Assembly: GCA_038329845.1 (NCBI GenBank)
Contig: JBBQNJ010000066.1
Span: forward strand, 1-28,720
Direction: 5' to 3'
Length of the DNA: 28,720 nt
DNA from: JBBQNJ01 sp038329845
GTDB taxonomy: Bacteria > Planctomycetota > Phycisphaerae > Tepidisphaerales > Tepidisphaeraceae
The translations under genes were made by a program, and so were the position numbers. The stretch's first letter is position 1. Each line of letters begins with the position of its first letter. Positions 1 through 6,858 of the stretch are shown here, piece by piece. The notes beneath the pieces were generated by a model, which saw only the letters and a program-made list of their open reading frames with translations, was not told the DNA's origin and made no database searches.

Positions 1-258
1 TGGAACCGGACATCTGGCCAGTTGCGGATTGATGGCAGGCTCGGGTTGGTTAGACTCGAACTGGACTACAGGGTCGGAGCGGCCGGCGTTGCGGATTGAT
101 GGCAGGCTCGGGTTGGTTAGACTCTAACTACGCCTCGGGGCGCATGGATCATCAGTTGCGGATTGATGGCAGGCTCGGGTTGGTTAGACTCGATAATAAC
201 CCAGACAACTTGGGTTGTCAAGTTGCGGATTGATGGCAGGCTCGGGTTGGTTAGACTC
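1..258 (+). CRISPR. Type II (II-C-like) CRISPR array, right-hand end
   Basis: Four identical 37-bp repeats lie at 21-57, 88-124, 155-191 and 222-258. They begin GTTGCGG and end TTAGACTC. Three complete 30-bp spacers separate them (58-87, 125-154, 192-221), and a partial spacer occupies 1-20, so the array continues left of the window. The tracrRNA antirepeat between cas1 and cas9 is on the minus strand, so crRNAs should read on the plus strand, towards the 3' end of cas2. Each repeat carries a possible sigma70 promoter: TTGATG at repeat bases 9-14, a 16-bp gap, and TAGACT at 31-36. Promoters inside repeats are known from Neisseria II-C arrays; their use here is inferred. I see no AT-rich leader on this side. 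Confidence 0.97.
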
Positions 259-307
259 TTCTCGGGCATAAGTCCATCTTTTCCGGCGGGTTACGGTGGA
301 AATGCGG

Positions 308-613
308 CTAGAAAAACTCGAGCTGTTTCGGGGGTTTTTCGGGTTGGACGCGCCGTTTTCCGTCGAAGATGCGCTGGCGGCCGAACTGTTTGTCGGTCAG
401 GAAGAAAATCCGCACCTCCCCGTCGGGCGGCACCCGGTTGCCGACCCGAAGGGCGTGGACTTCGGCCGATTCGCGGCTGGGGCAGACCCGGCCGTAGACG
501 GAATACTGGATTTTCATGAACCCATCGCCGAGCAGCCATTTGCGAAATAGCGAGTAGTCCCGCCGCGCCTGTTTGGTGTCCACCGGCAGGTCGAAAATTA
601 CGAAAACCCACAT
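308..613 (-). CDS. cas2: CRISPR-associated endoribonuclease Cas2 (type II)
   Basis: Cas2 forms the Cas1-Cas2 integrase that inserts new spacers. The 101-residue product starts MWVFVIFDLPV, the Cas2 ferredoxin-like first strand with its conserved Asp at residue 8. It continues with the type II-style segment DYSLFRKWLLGDGFMKIQYSVYGR and ends in a short basic and aromatic tail. A GTG at 637 would add eight residues (MILSGYRV). I chose the ATG at 613 because it places the first beta-strand at the N-terminus, as in the family. The gene lies 61 bp downstream of cas1 on the same strand, so the two are probably co-transcribed, and its 3' end faces the array 49 bp away. Confidence 0.95.
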   Translation of the reverse strand: MWVFVIFDLPVDTKQARRDYSLFRKWLLGDGFMKIQYSVYGRVCPSRESAEVHALRVGNRVPPDGEVRIFFLTDKQFGRQRIFDGKRRVQPEKPPKQLEFF

Positions 614-674
614 AACGCGATATCCCGATAGAATCACGCCGTCAGTTTGAATGGGTCGGGCGAGATTTCCAACG

Positions 675-1628
675 CTATTTCTCGCCGGATGGGTCGGATT
701 TGAAGCGCGAGGGGAGAAGCTGGAGCCCCTTTATCGGTTGTTCGGGCAGTTGCAGGCCGGAGGCTGTCCCCTCGATGCATTCAACGAGCGAAGCGCAGAT
801 GCGGGCGAGCTGGACCATCAACGGCCCGGCCTGCCCGCCGATGACGATCGGCTCGCCGAGCAGCTCCAGGATCGCCCGCTTCGACTGCTTGTCGATGAAG
901 CCGACCTCCCGCTCCCAGAGTTTTCGCACTTCACGGTCCACCCGGGGCCGAAAAATCTCGACCAGGTCGTCGGCCAGAGCGAAGGTGTTGTTTCGGTGCG
1001 AATGCTGAAGCGAGAAAACCGGGTGCAGCCCGGCGGCGACGATGGCGCGGGCGCAGGCCGAGCGGAAGATCATGTAGCCGTAGTTGAGCATCCCATTGGG
1101 GGGCTCACCGTCGGGGTCGCGGCGGAACTCCTCGCCGAACATCGCCGGAAAATAAAACCGGGCGGCCTGGCCCTCGATATTGCCGGCGTCGCCGCTCTTG
1201 ACCTCCGCGGCCATCCCAAGCAGGCGGGCGCGCTGGGGATGATTCTCGGGCAGATTCAGCGCCTGCCCGGTTACTTTGTGACGGACGACCTGCTGCCAGA
1301 GGCGTTTTCGGCGGGGCAGGGCCATGGCGGCCTGGGCCCGCAGCCGCCGAGCGGTCAGGTCATTGTCATGCATCGATAGCAGCAGCCCGGCAGGGGTGTG
1401 CGAGTCATCGCAGACGATGATGACTCCGCCGTGATGGATCACGCGGGTCAGGACGCTGTGGCTGAGCGCCAAGGCCTTGTCGTCGAGGATCAGGTAACCG
1501 ATGTCCTCGATCGGGATGCGGCCGACTTCGGCGCGGTCGCGCAGGATCACGAGCTGATCATGTTCGACATGGAGATAGGCGCTGCCGGCGTCGGGGAGGG
1601 GAGAAATTTCGATCGTGCGCTTGACCAT
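675..1628 (-). CDS. cas1: CRISPR-associated integrase Cas1 (type II)
   Basis: Cas1 is the metal-dependent integrase for spacer acquisition. The 317-residue protein has the type II pattern: an N-terminal beta-domain (EDIGYLILDDKALALSHSVL, HHGGVIIVCDDSHTPAGLLL) and an alpha-helical catalytic domain. Metal ligands can be placed by family spacing: Glu152 in IEGQAARFYFP, His209 in FSLQHSHRNNTFALADD, and Glu224 in DLVEIFRP. His209 to Glu224 is 15 residues, which matches what I recall for streptococcal type II Cas1. All are present, so the protein should be active. The ATG at 1628 is the obvious start. The tracrRNA terminator lies 110 bp upstream, so cas1-cas2 probably has its own promoter in 1629-1737. 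No csn2 or cas4 accompanies it, as expected for II-C. Confidence 0.97.
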   Translation of the reverse strand: MVKRTIEISPLPDAGSAYLHVEHDQLVILRDRAEVGRIPIEDIGYLILDDKALALSHSVLTRVIHHGGVIIVCDDSHTPAGLLLSMHDNDLTARRLRAQAAMALPRRKRLWQQVVRHKVTGQALNLPENHPQRARLLGMAAEVKSGDAGNIEGQAARFYFPAMFGEEFRRDPDGEPPNGMLNYGYMIFRSACARAIVAAGLHPVFSLQHSHRNNTFALADDLVEIFRPRVDREVRKLWEREVGFIDKQSKRAILELLGEPIVIGGQAGPLMVQLARICASLVECIEGTASGLQLPEQPIKGLQLLPSRFKSDPSGEK

Positions 1629-1737
1629 CGGACGAAAACTCGGCTTTGACTCTCATATTCATCGGCCAATTCGGCGGCGGCATGGATTGGAGACTTGTCC
1701 GAGCGAGCGGCGGCAGATCGAAGGTCGCCATGGGAGC

Positions 1738-1770
1738 AAAAAAAAGAGATCCCTCTTTCGAGTGATCTCT
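1738..1770 (-). terminator. Rho-independent terminator of tracrRNA
   Basis: The minus strand has a 7-bp stem, AGAGATC with GATCTCT. It encloses an inner CTC/GAG pair around a GAAA tetraloop and is followed by eight T (1745-1738). This is a textbook intrinsic terminator and fixes the tracrRNA strand and 3' end. Confidence 0.92.
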
Positions 1771-1846
1771 GGTTGCTCCGTAGAGCAGAGCCTGCGTATG
1801 TTTCCACTTGTTGCGAAAAGTGGGCAGGCCCGGGTTGGTTAGACAA
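1738..1846 (-). ncRNA. tracrRNA
   Basis: The minus strand at 1844-1810 is an antirepeat covering nearly the whole CRISPR repeat. A block of 22 nt (1844-1823) matches the reverse complement of the repeat with one difference (a G:U pair in RNA). Seven bases do not pair well, and the final CGCAAC then pairs with the repeat's GTTGCG. This is the usual duplex with an internal bulge. Downstream come a linker, a short hairpin with a UACG (UNCG-type) loop at 1786-1775, and a terminator hairpin ending in eight U. The predicted RNA is about 109 nt. It reads away from cas9 towards cas1. The start is inferred from the promoter; the end is the U-run. Confidence 0.9.
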
Positions 1847-1852
1847 CGTTGT

Positions 1853-1880
1853 AGATTATCGGTCGGCGGGGTTCTGTCAA
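1853..1880 (-). promoter_or_regulatory. Predicted tracrRNA promoter
   Basis: On the minus strand a consensus -35 TTGACA occupies 1880-1875. The -10 region is less clear. GATAAT at 1860-1855 matches five of six bases but leaves only 14 bp of spacing, while TAATCT at 1858-1853 gives 16 bp. Either places the transcription start near 1846, just before the antirepeat. Confidence 0.65.
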
Positions 1881-1922
1881 GAGCATTTCCGGAAAAATCG
1901 GCGGGTGCGGAATTTTTTCCCA

Positions 1923-2062
1923 ACCCAGTTCACTTGGGGTGCGGGCATTTTGCCTGCCTGGAAGCCAGCCGGCTGGAAGCGTGGACCCCAAGAGACCCAG
2001 TTTATTTTTGGTGCAGGTTTCTTGCCTGCCTGGTGGTAAGCCGGCTGGAAGCCAGCACCACA
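1923..2062. repeat. Two tandem 72-bp REP-like units upstream of cas9
   Basis: Two imperfect direct copies start at 1923 and 1995, a 72-bp period. Both contain ACCCAGTT, then GGTGC, TTGCCTGCCTGG and CCGGCTGGAAGC. The CCGGCTGGAAGC part is partly self-complementary with the nearby CCAGC and can fold. The cas9 frame stays open through this region, but the translation is that of a repeat, not of a Cas9 N-terminus. The units occupy most of the cas9 upstream region and so may contain or displace its promoter. Confidence 0.75.
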
Positions 2063-2100
2063 GGGGACATGACATTTCGTCGTTACGCGAATCCGTTAAG

Positions 2101-5100
2101 ATGTCGGGTATGAAGACACTCGGGCTGGATCTCGGGCCGAACTCGATCGGCTGGGCATTGGTTGAAGACAACGCGGATGGATCGGGGAAACTGATCGACT
2201 GCGGGGTGCGGGTCTTTCCCGAGGGGGTCGATGCCTTCGACACCGGCAAGGAATCATCGCGCAACGAACAGCGGCGCACCGCGCGGATGATGCGCCGGCA
2301 GATTCGCCGCCGTTCCCTCCGGCGCGGGATCATTGAAGCGGCGTTGGTCGAGGCGGGGCTCTTGCCTGTCGATGAAATCGAGCGGAAAGCCATTATCTCG
2401 CTCGATCCCTATCCGCTCCGCGCCGCCGGCGTCAAGCGCGAATTGACGCCCTTCGAGATCGGGCGCGTGATCTACCACCTCAATCAGCGCCGCGGGTTCC
2501 TCTCGCTCAAGAAAATATCGCAGAAGAAGATCGACAAGGAACTCAAAGCCATCGAGAACAAGCGTGCCAAGGCGGCTGAATCCGGCGACGCCGCCAAAGT
2601 TGACGCGAAGGACGACGATTCGAAAATGCTCGCGCAGATCGAGCTGCTTGGCCAAAGAATCGGCAATCGCACGCTCGGACAAACACTCCACGAGGATCAG
2701 ACGACCGGCCAATTAACCACGCCTAAGGGCACGCCGATTCCGGTGCGCATCCGCAATCAACACACCAAGCGCTCGATGCTCCAAGAAGAGTTCTTGCGCA
2801 TCTGGGAAAAGCAGAAGGCATTTCACCCCGCGTTGCTCACGGAGGCCGTCTGTTTCGGCACTGACGGCAAACAGGATGCCCTGCGCACGCGCAAGAACAC
2901 GCCGAGGGATCGATCACGCACGCTGCTGGGGCAGTTTGGTTTGCATGGATTGATCTTCCACCAGCGTCCGATCTATTGGCCGCGCGAGATGATCGGCATG
3001 TGCGAGCTGGAGAAAGGATGTCGGCGTTGCCCGCGGGCCGACCGCAGGGCGCAGCGGTTTCGCATGTTGCAGGAGATCAACAATCTGCGCTACACCTCGC
3101 CGGGGACGTTCGACGAGAAGCCGCTCGATGACGAGCAGCGCCGGACGGTGCTCGACAAGCTCTACACGACCGAGCGCCTGACCTTCGACCAGCTCCGCAA
3201 ATTGCTGGGGTTCATCGACGGCGTGAAGTTCAACCTCGAGCGCGGCGAGCGATCGAGCATCAAGGGATGCGAGCCTGATGTTCGGCTGGCGAAGGAGTGG
3301 AAGGGATGGCCCAAGCTGGATGAGGAGACGAGGGACGGGATCGTCCGCACGCTCATCGACGCCGAGCGCGACGGTGCCGCGGCACGGGAAGCGCTGATCG
3401 AGCGATGGAAGCTCGGCAAAGCCGATGCCGACACGCTGCTCGGGGTGGACCTGCCCGATGGGTATGGGTCGTTCTCGCTCAAGGCGATCGAAAAGCTTAT
3501 CCCGCATCTGGAGAAGGGCCTGATCCTGATGGGGCGCAGCGACGCCGACGCCTCGGCCATGCACGCCGCCGGTTACCTGCGCCGCGATGAGTTGCAGCGC
3601 CGGCTGTTCGACAAACTCCCTTCGCTGGAGACGATCCGCAGCGGCCCGCTTGCGGACCTGCCCAACCCGGTGGTGAAAGCCACCATGCACGAGCTTCGCC
3701 GGGTGGTGAATGCGATCGTCCGCGAGCATGGCAAGCCCGATGCCGTGCATATCGAGATGGCCCGCGCGTTGAAGATGGGTGGCGAGGCGAGGCGAAAATA
3801 CAACAAGAAGATCCAGGAGCGGGGCAAAGAGCGAGCCGATGTCGCCGGTCTGCTTCGGGAGAACAAGATCGCCCCGACGCGCGACGCGATCCTCAAATAT
3901 CGCCTGTGGCGCGAGCAGGATGAGCGCTGCATCTACACCGGGCGGTCGATCAGCTTCGCCCAGCTCTACGACGGCAGCACGGATATCGACCACATCCTGC
4001 CGTATTCGGTGACGCTGGACGACAGCCAGATGAACAAGGTGGTCTGCTTCCGCGATGCCAATCACGAGAAGGGTCAGCGCAGCCCGCACGACTGGCTGGG
4101 GGGAACCGACCCCGAGCGATTGAAGCAGATCGAGCAGTGGGGCGAGTGCCTGCCGTTCAATAAGCGGCGCAAACTCGCGCAGCAGGAGATCAAGACCGAA
4201 GACTTTATCGCCCGGCAACTGGTGGACACCGGGTACATCGCCCGGCTGGCGGTGGTTTACCTGGAGATGCTGATCGCGAAGAAACATGACGTGCAGGGTA
4301 GAAAGGGGACCTATACTGCGGACCTGCGACATCACTGGGGGATCGGGAACGTCCTCGAAACTCTGCCCGACAGCCCGGCGTGGCGGGAGAGCAATGGCCT
4401 GGGCACGGGGGAGAAGAATCGCGCCGATCACCGACATCATGCGCTGGATGCGATCGTGATCGCGCTGACCGGCCGCACGACGCTGGCAGCGATGCACCAG
4501 GGGCAGGAGATGGTGCATCATGTGGATCGCCAGACCGGCGAGGTGGTGGAGCACATGCGGTTTGTGAAGGAAATTACGCCGCCCTGGGGCATGGAGGAGC
4601 AGGCGTTCCGGCAGAGGGTCCTCGAGAAGCTCAAGACAGTGAACGTATCCCACCGCGTGCGGCGGGGTGTGAGTGGGGGATTGCACGAGGAGACGAACTA
4701 CGGCGCGGTGTACGAGCGCACCAATGGCGAGCGCAAAGAAAACCGGATCGAGGGCGCATTTGTACGGCGCAAGTCAGTGGAAGCCCTTTCGATGGATGAG
4801 GTGGAAAGGATCCGCGACCCCGCGATCCGTAAAATCGTGGTTGATCGGTTGGAGGCGAACGGGATCACCTTCGGGCGCGGTGCCGACAAAGTGCCGCCGA
4901 AGAGGATGCAGGAAGCGATGAAGGGCCTGACGATGCCGTCGGGCGTACCCATAAAAAAGGTGCGGGTCCTGCGGCAGGAACTGACGATCCGCCCGATCCG
5001 CAAGGGCACGCCAGCCGAGACATGGGTCAAGCCCGGTTCCACGCATCACCTGTGCATCTTCGAGTGGGAGGAAAAGGACAAGAAGGGCAATCCGAAGAGC

Positions 5101-5535
5101 GTGCGCGATGCACGGTTCGTCTCCATGCTCGAAGCAAAACAGCGAGTGAAGAATCATCTGCGCGAAACCGCCGCTTGCTTTGCCCGGCTCATCGCTCAGG
5201 GCATGGAGAGCAAGACAGCGCGTAAGCAGGCCCAGGCGCAGGCGGCGCGGCGTTACCCGATCATCCAGCGCAGCCATCCCGACAGGCCGGATGCGAAGTT
5301 TGTGATGTCGCTCTCTGGCGGGGAACTGGTGCTGGCGAAGATGAAGGGCCAGGGCGATGGCGTGCTGCTGACATTCAAGACCGCGGCGTCGACTCAGGGC
5401 CAAATCTATTTTGCACTCTCGACCGATGCTCGGCGGTCGGGTGACCAAGAGAAAATCGTCTTTACCTGCAACACCCTCGACGCCCGCAAGGTGACGGTCG
5501 ACCCGCTGGGTCGGGTGCGCTGGGCCAGAGATTAG
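2101..5535 (+). CDS. cas9: CRISPR-associated endonuclease Cas9 (II-C-like)
   Basis: Cas9 is the RNA-guided DNA endonuclease that uses the crRNA:tracrRNA duplex encoded alongside. The 1144-residue protein is compact, in the II-C size range. RuvC-I is at the N-terminus (TLGLDLGPNSIGWAL, catalytic Asp10), followed by an Arg-rich bridge helix (about 54-76). RuvC-II is HIEMAR with Glu552. The HNH domain has DIDHILPYS with His631 and Asn654, spaced 23 residues apart as in SpCas9. RuvC-III is DHRHHALDA with His779/His780 and Asp783. All nuclease residues are intact. A Cys cluster (Cys301, Cys307, Cys310) in the recognition lobe may bind zinc. The last 350 residues would be the WED and PAM-interacting regions. 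The start could be ATG 2101 or ATG 2110; neither has a strong ribosome site. The frame is open back to 1939, but through repeats. Confidence 0.97.
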   Translation: MSGMKTLGLDLGPNSIGWALVEDNADGSGKLIDCGVRVFPEGVDAFDTGKESSRNEQRRTARMMRRQIRRRSLRRGIIEAALVEAGLLPVDEIERKAIISLDPYPLRAAGVKRELTPFEIGRVIYHLNQRRGFLSLKKISQKKIDKELKAIENKRAKAAESGDAAKVDAKDDDSKMLAQIELLGQRIGNRTLGQTLHEDQTTGQLTTPKGTPIPVRIRNQHTKRSMLQEEFLRIWEKQKAFHPALLTEAVCFGTDGKQDALRTRKNTPRDRSRTLLGQFGLHGLIFHQRPIYWPREMIGMCELEKGCRRCPRADRRAQRFRMLQEINNLRYTSPGTFDEKPLDDEQRRTVLDKLYTTERLTFDQLRKLLGFIDGVKFNLERGERSSIKGCEPDVRLAKEWKGWPKLDEETRDGIVRTLIDAERDGAAAREALIERWKLGKADADTLLGVDLPDGYGSFSLKAIEKLIPHLEKGLILMGRSDADASAMHAAGYLRRDELQRRLFDKLPSLETIRSGPLADLPNPVVKATMHELRRVVNAIVREHGKPDAVHIEMARALKMGGEARRKYNKKIQERGKERADVAGLLRENKIAPTRDAILKYRLWREQDERCIYTGRSISFAQLYDGSTDIDHILPYSVTLDDSQMNKVVCFRDANHEKGQRSPHDWLGGTDPERLKQIEQWGECLPFNKRRKLAQQEIKTEDFIARQLVDTGYIARLAVVYLEMLIAKKHDVQGRKGTYTADLRHHWGIGNVLETLPDSPAWRESNGLGTGEKNRADHRHHALDAIVIALTGRTTLAAMHQGQEMVHHVDRQTGEVVEHMRFVKEITPPWGMEEQAFRQRVLEKLKTVNVSHRVRRGVSGGLHEETNYGAVYERTNGERKENRIEGAFVRRKSVEALSMDEVERIRDPAIRKIVVDRLEANGITFGRGADKVPPKRMQEAMKGLTMPSGVPIKKVRVLRQELTIRPIRKGTPAETWVKPGSTHHLCIFEWEEKDKKGNPKSVRDARFVSMLEAKQRVKNHLRETAACFARLIAQGMESKTARKQAQAQAARRYPIIQRSHPDRPDAKFVMSLSGGELVLAKMKGQGDGVLLTFKTAASTQGQIYFALSTDARRSGDQEKIVFTCNTLDARKVTVDPLGRVRWARD

Positions 5536-5554
5536 CCAGCTCCCGGGGGGCTGG
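5536..5554 (+). terminator. Possible hairpin after cas9
   Basis: Immediately after the cas9 stop, CCAGC-CCC and GGG-GCTGG can pair with one bulged T. No T-run follows, so this is at best a weak or Rho-assisted terminator. Confidence 0.3.
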
Positions 5555-5607
5555 GAAAAGCGTTCCGGCGAGCCAATTGGTCCAATTGCAGGTTCCTTCA
5601 GGGCCAT

Positions 5608-5636
5608 TTGATGCCGGGGAGTGTTCGGCTTACACT
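5608..5636 (+). promoter_or_regulatory. Predicted promoter of the pyruvate dehydrogenase operon
   Basis: TTGATG (5608-5613) and TACACT (5631-5636) are 17 bp apart, each matching four of six consensus bases. The likely start lies about 100 bp before the pdhA ATG. No other candidate of this quality is seen between cas9 and pdhA. Confidence 0.45.
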
Positions 5637-5740
5637 TAATTGGCTCATCGCTGCGGTCGCGGCACCGGGGTAGTGGGGTGCGGCGGGGCGGCGGGGAGAG
5701 ATTGGACGAAATCAGACTGGACTTTGCGGAGTGTGATCGA

Positions 5741-6811
5741 ATGGCCGTTGCCAATCAGGCTGTCGCCAGTGAACCCAGCTCGAAACGACCGCAGCGCAAG
5801 CCGCCGGCAGAGGTGGTGCCATCCGACGGTGCCGTCGAACGCCAGCGCCTTCGCATGATGTTGCTGATTCGTCGCTTCGAGGAGCGAACGTACGTCGAGT
5901 ATACCAAGCCGGGACAGAAAATCGGAGGATTTTGCCACCTGTACAGCGGCGAGGAGGCCGTGGCGGTGGGGATCGCGGCGATTTTCGACAAGACGCGCGA
6001 CGCGTTGATCAATGGCTATCGCTGTCATGGCCATTCGCTGGCGCTGGGGATGGACCCGCGGGTGGGGATGGCCGAACTATTTGGAAAGGCGACGGGCTGC
6101 TCGAAGGGCAAGGGCGGGTCGATGCACTTTTTCCAGGCCGCGGTGGGCAATCACGGCGGGCATGGAATCGTCGGCGGGCATATTCCGCTGGGGTTGGGAT
6201 TGGCGTTTGCGCAGCGATACAAACAGAACGGCGGCGTCACGTTTTGCCTGTTCGGCGATGGGGCGATCAACCAGGGGACGTTCAGTGAGGCGATGAACAT
6301 GGCCAGCCTGCTGAAGGTTCCGGCGGTGTTCATTGTGGAAAACAATGGGGTGGCGATGGGGACGCAGGTCGAGCGATCCAGCGCTGAACACGACCTGGCC
6401 CGGCGCGGTTGCGGGTTCGCCATGCCGTTCCGGCAGATCGACGGCAACGACGTCGATGTCGTCATCGCCGAAATGACCACCGCCGCCGAACGCGGGCGCA
6501 ACGGCGAGGGGCCAACCTATATTGTGGCCGACACGTTCCGCTTCCGCGGGCATTCGATGTCCGACCCGTTGAAATACCGCACGAAGGAACAGCAGGAGCA
6601 GGCCAAGCAGCGGGATCCGATCACGCTGTACGCGGCTCGGTTGCGCGAAAGAAACCTGGTGGATGAGGACCAGATCGACGCGATGCAGGCCGAGGTCGAT
6701 GCCGAGATCCGCGAGGCGATCCGCCTGGCCGATGAAGCGCCGCAGCCACAACTCGAGGCGCGATTCGAGGACATTCTCGCCGAGACGTATCCGTTCGATC
6801 CTAATGATTGA
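5741..6811 (+). CDS. pdhA: Pyruvate dehydrogenase E1 component, alpha subunit
   Basis: E1 alpha and E1 beta together decarboxylate pyruvate with thiamine diphosphate and pass the acetyl group to E2 lipoyl arms. The 356-residue protein shows the E1 alpha landmarks: the N-terminal MLLIRRFEE helix, GGFCHLYSGEEAVAVG, YRCHGHSLALG, and the TPP/Mg motif GDG (172-174) to NN (201-202). FRFRGHSMSDP follows later. The N-terminal 30 residues are low-complexity and not conserved. I chose ATG 5741 because GCGGAG precedes it at good spacing; the open frame upstream to 5621 has no family similarity. pdhB follows after a short gap in the same direction, forming an operon with pdhC. A branched-chain or acetoin dehydrogenase is possible, but the alpha/beta/E2 order and lipoyl sequence fit pyruvate best. 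Confidence 0.92.
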   Translation: MAVANQAVASEPSSKRPQRKPPAEVVPSDGAVERQRLRMMLLIRRFEERTYVEYTKPGQKIGGFCHLYSGEEAVAVGIAAIFDKTRDALINGYRCHGHSLALGMDPRVGMAELFGKATGCSKGKGGSMHFFQAAVGNHGGHGIVGGHIPLGLGLAFAQRYKQNGGVTFCLFGDGAINQGTFSEAMNMASLLKVPAVFIVENNGVAMGTQVERSSAEHDLARRGCGFAMPFRQIDGNDVDVVIAEMTTAAERGRNGEGPTYIVADTFRFRGHSMSDPLKYRTKEQQEQAKQRDPITLYAARLRERNLVDEDQIDAMQAEVDAEIREAIRLADEAPQPQLEARFEDILAETYPFDPND

Positions 6812-6858
6812 CTGGAACGACCCGCGGCGTGACCGAACGACTTTCAACCCGACACCCC

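Noticed and set aside
192..221. AACCCA...TGGGTT hairpin in the third spacer
   Set aside because: It lies entirely within a spacer and is most simply a feature of the captured target.
163..519. Open frame crossing the CRISPR repeats
   Set aside because: It is a translation of repeats and spacers into the antisense of cas2.
1939..2100. N-terminal extension of Cas9 from an upstream ATG
   Set aside because: The added 54 residues translate the tandem REP-like repeats; the RuvC-I strand begins at 2101/2110, as in the family.
2914..4686. 590-residue minus-strand open frame inside cas9
   Set aside because: It is antisense to the conserved HNH and RuvC-coding part of cas9, has no ribosome site and reads as a His/Pro/Arg-rich shadow of GC-rich DNA.
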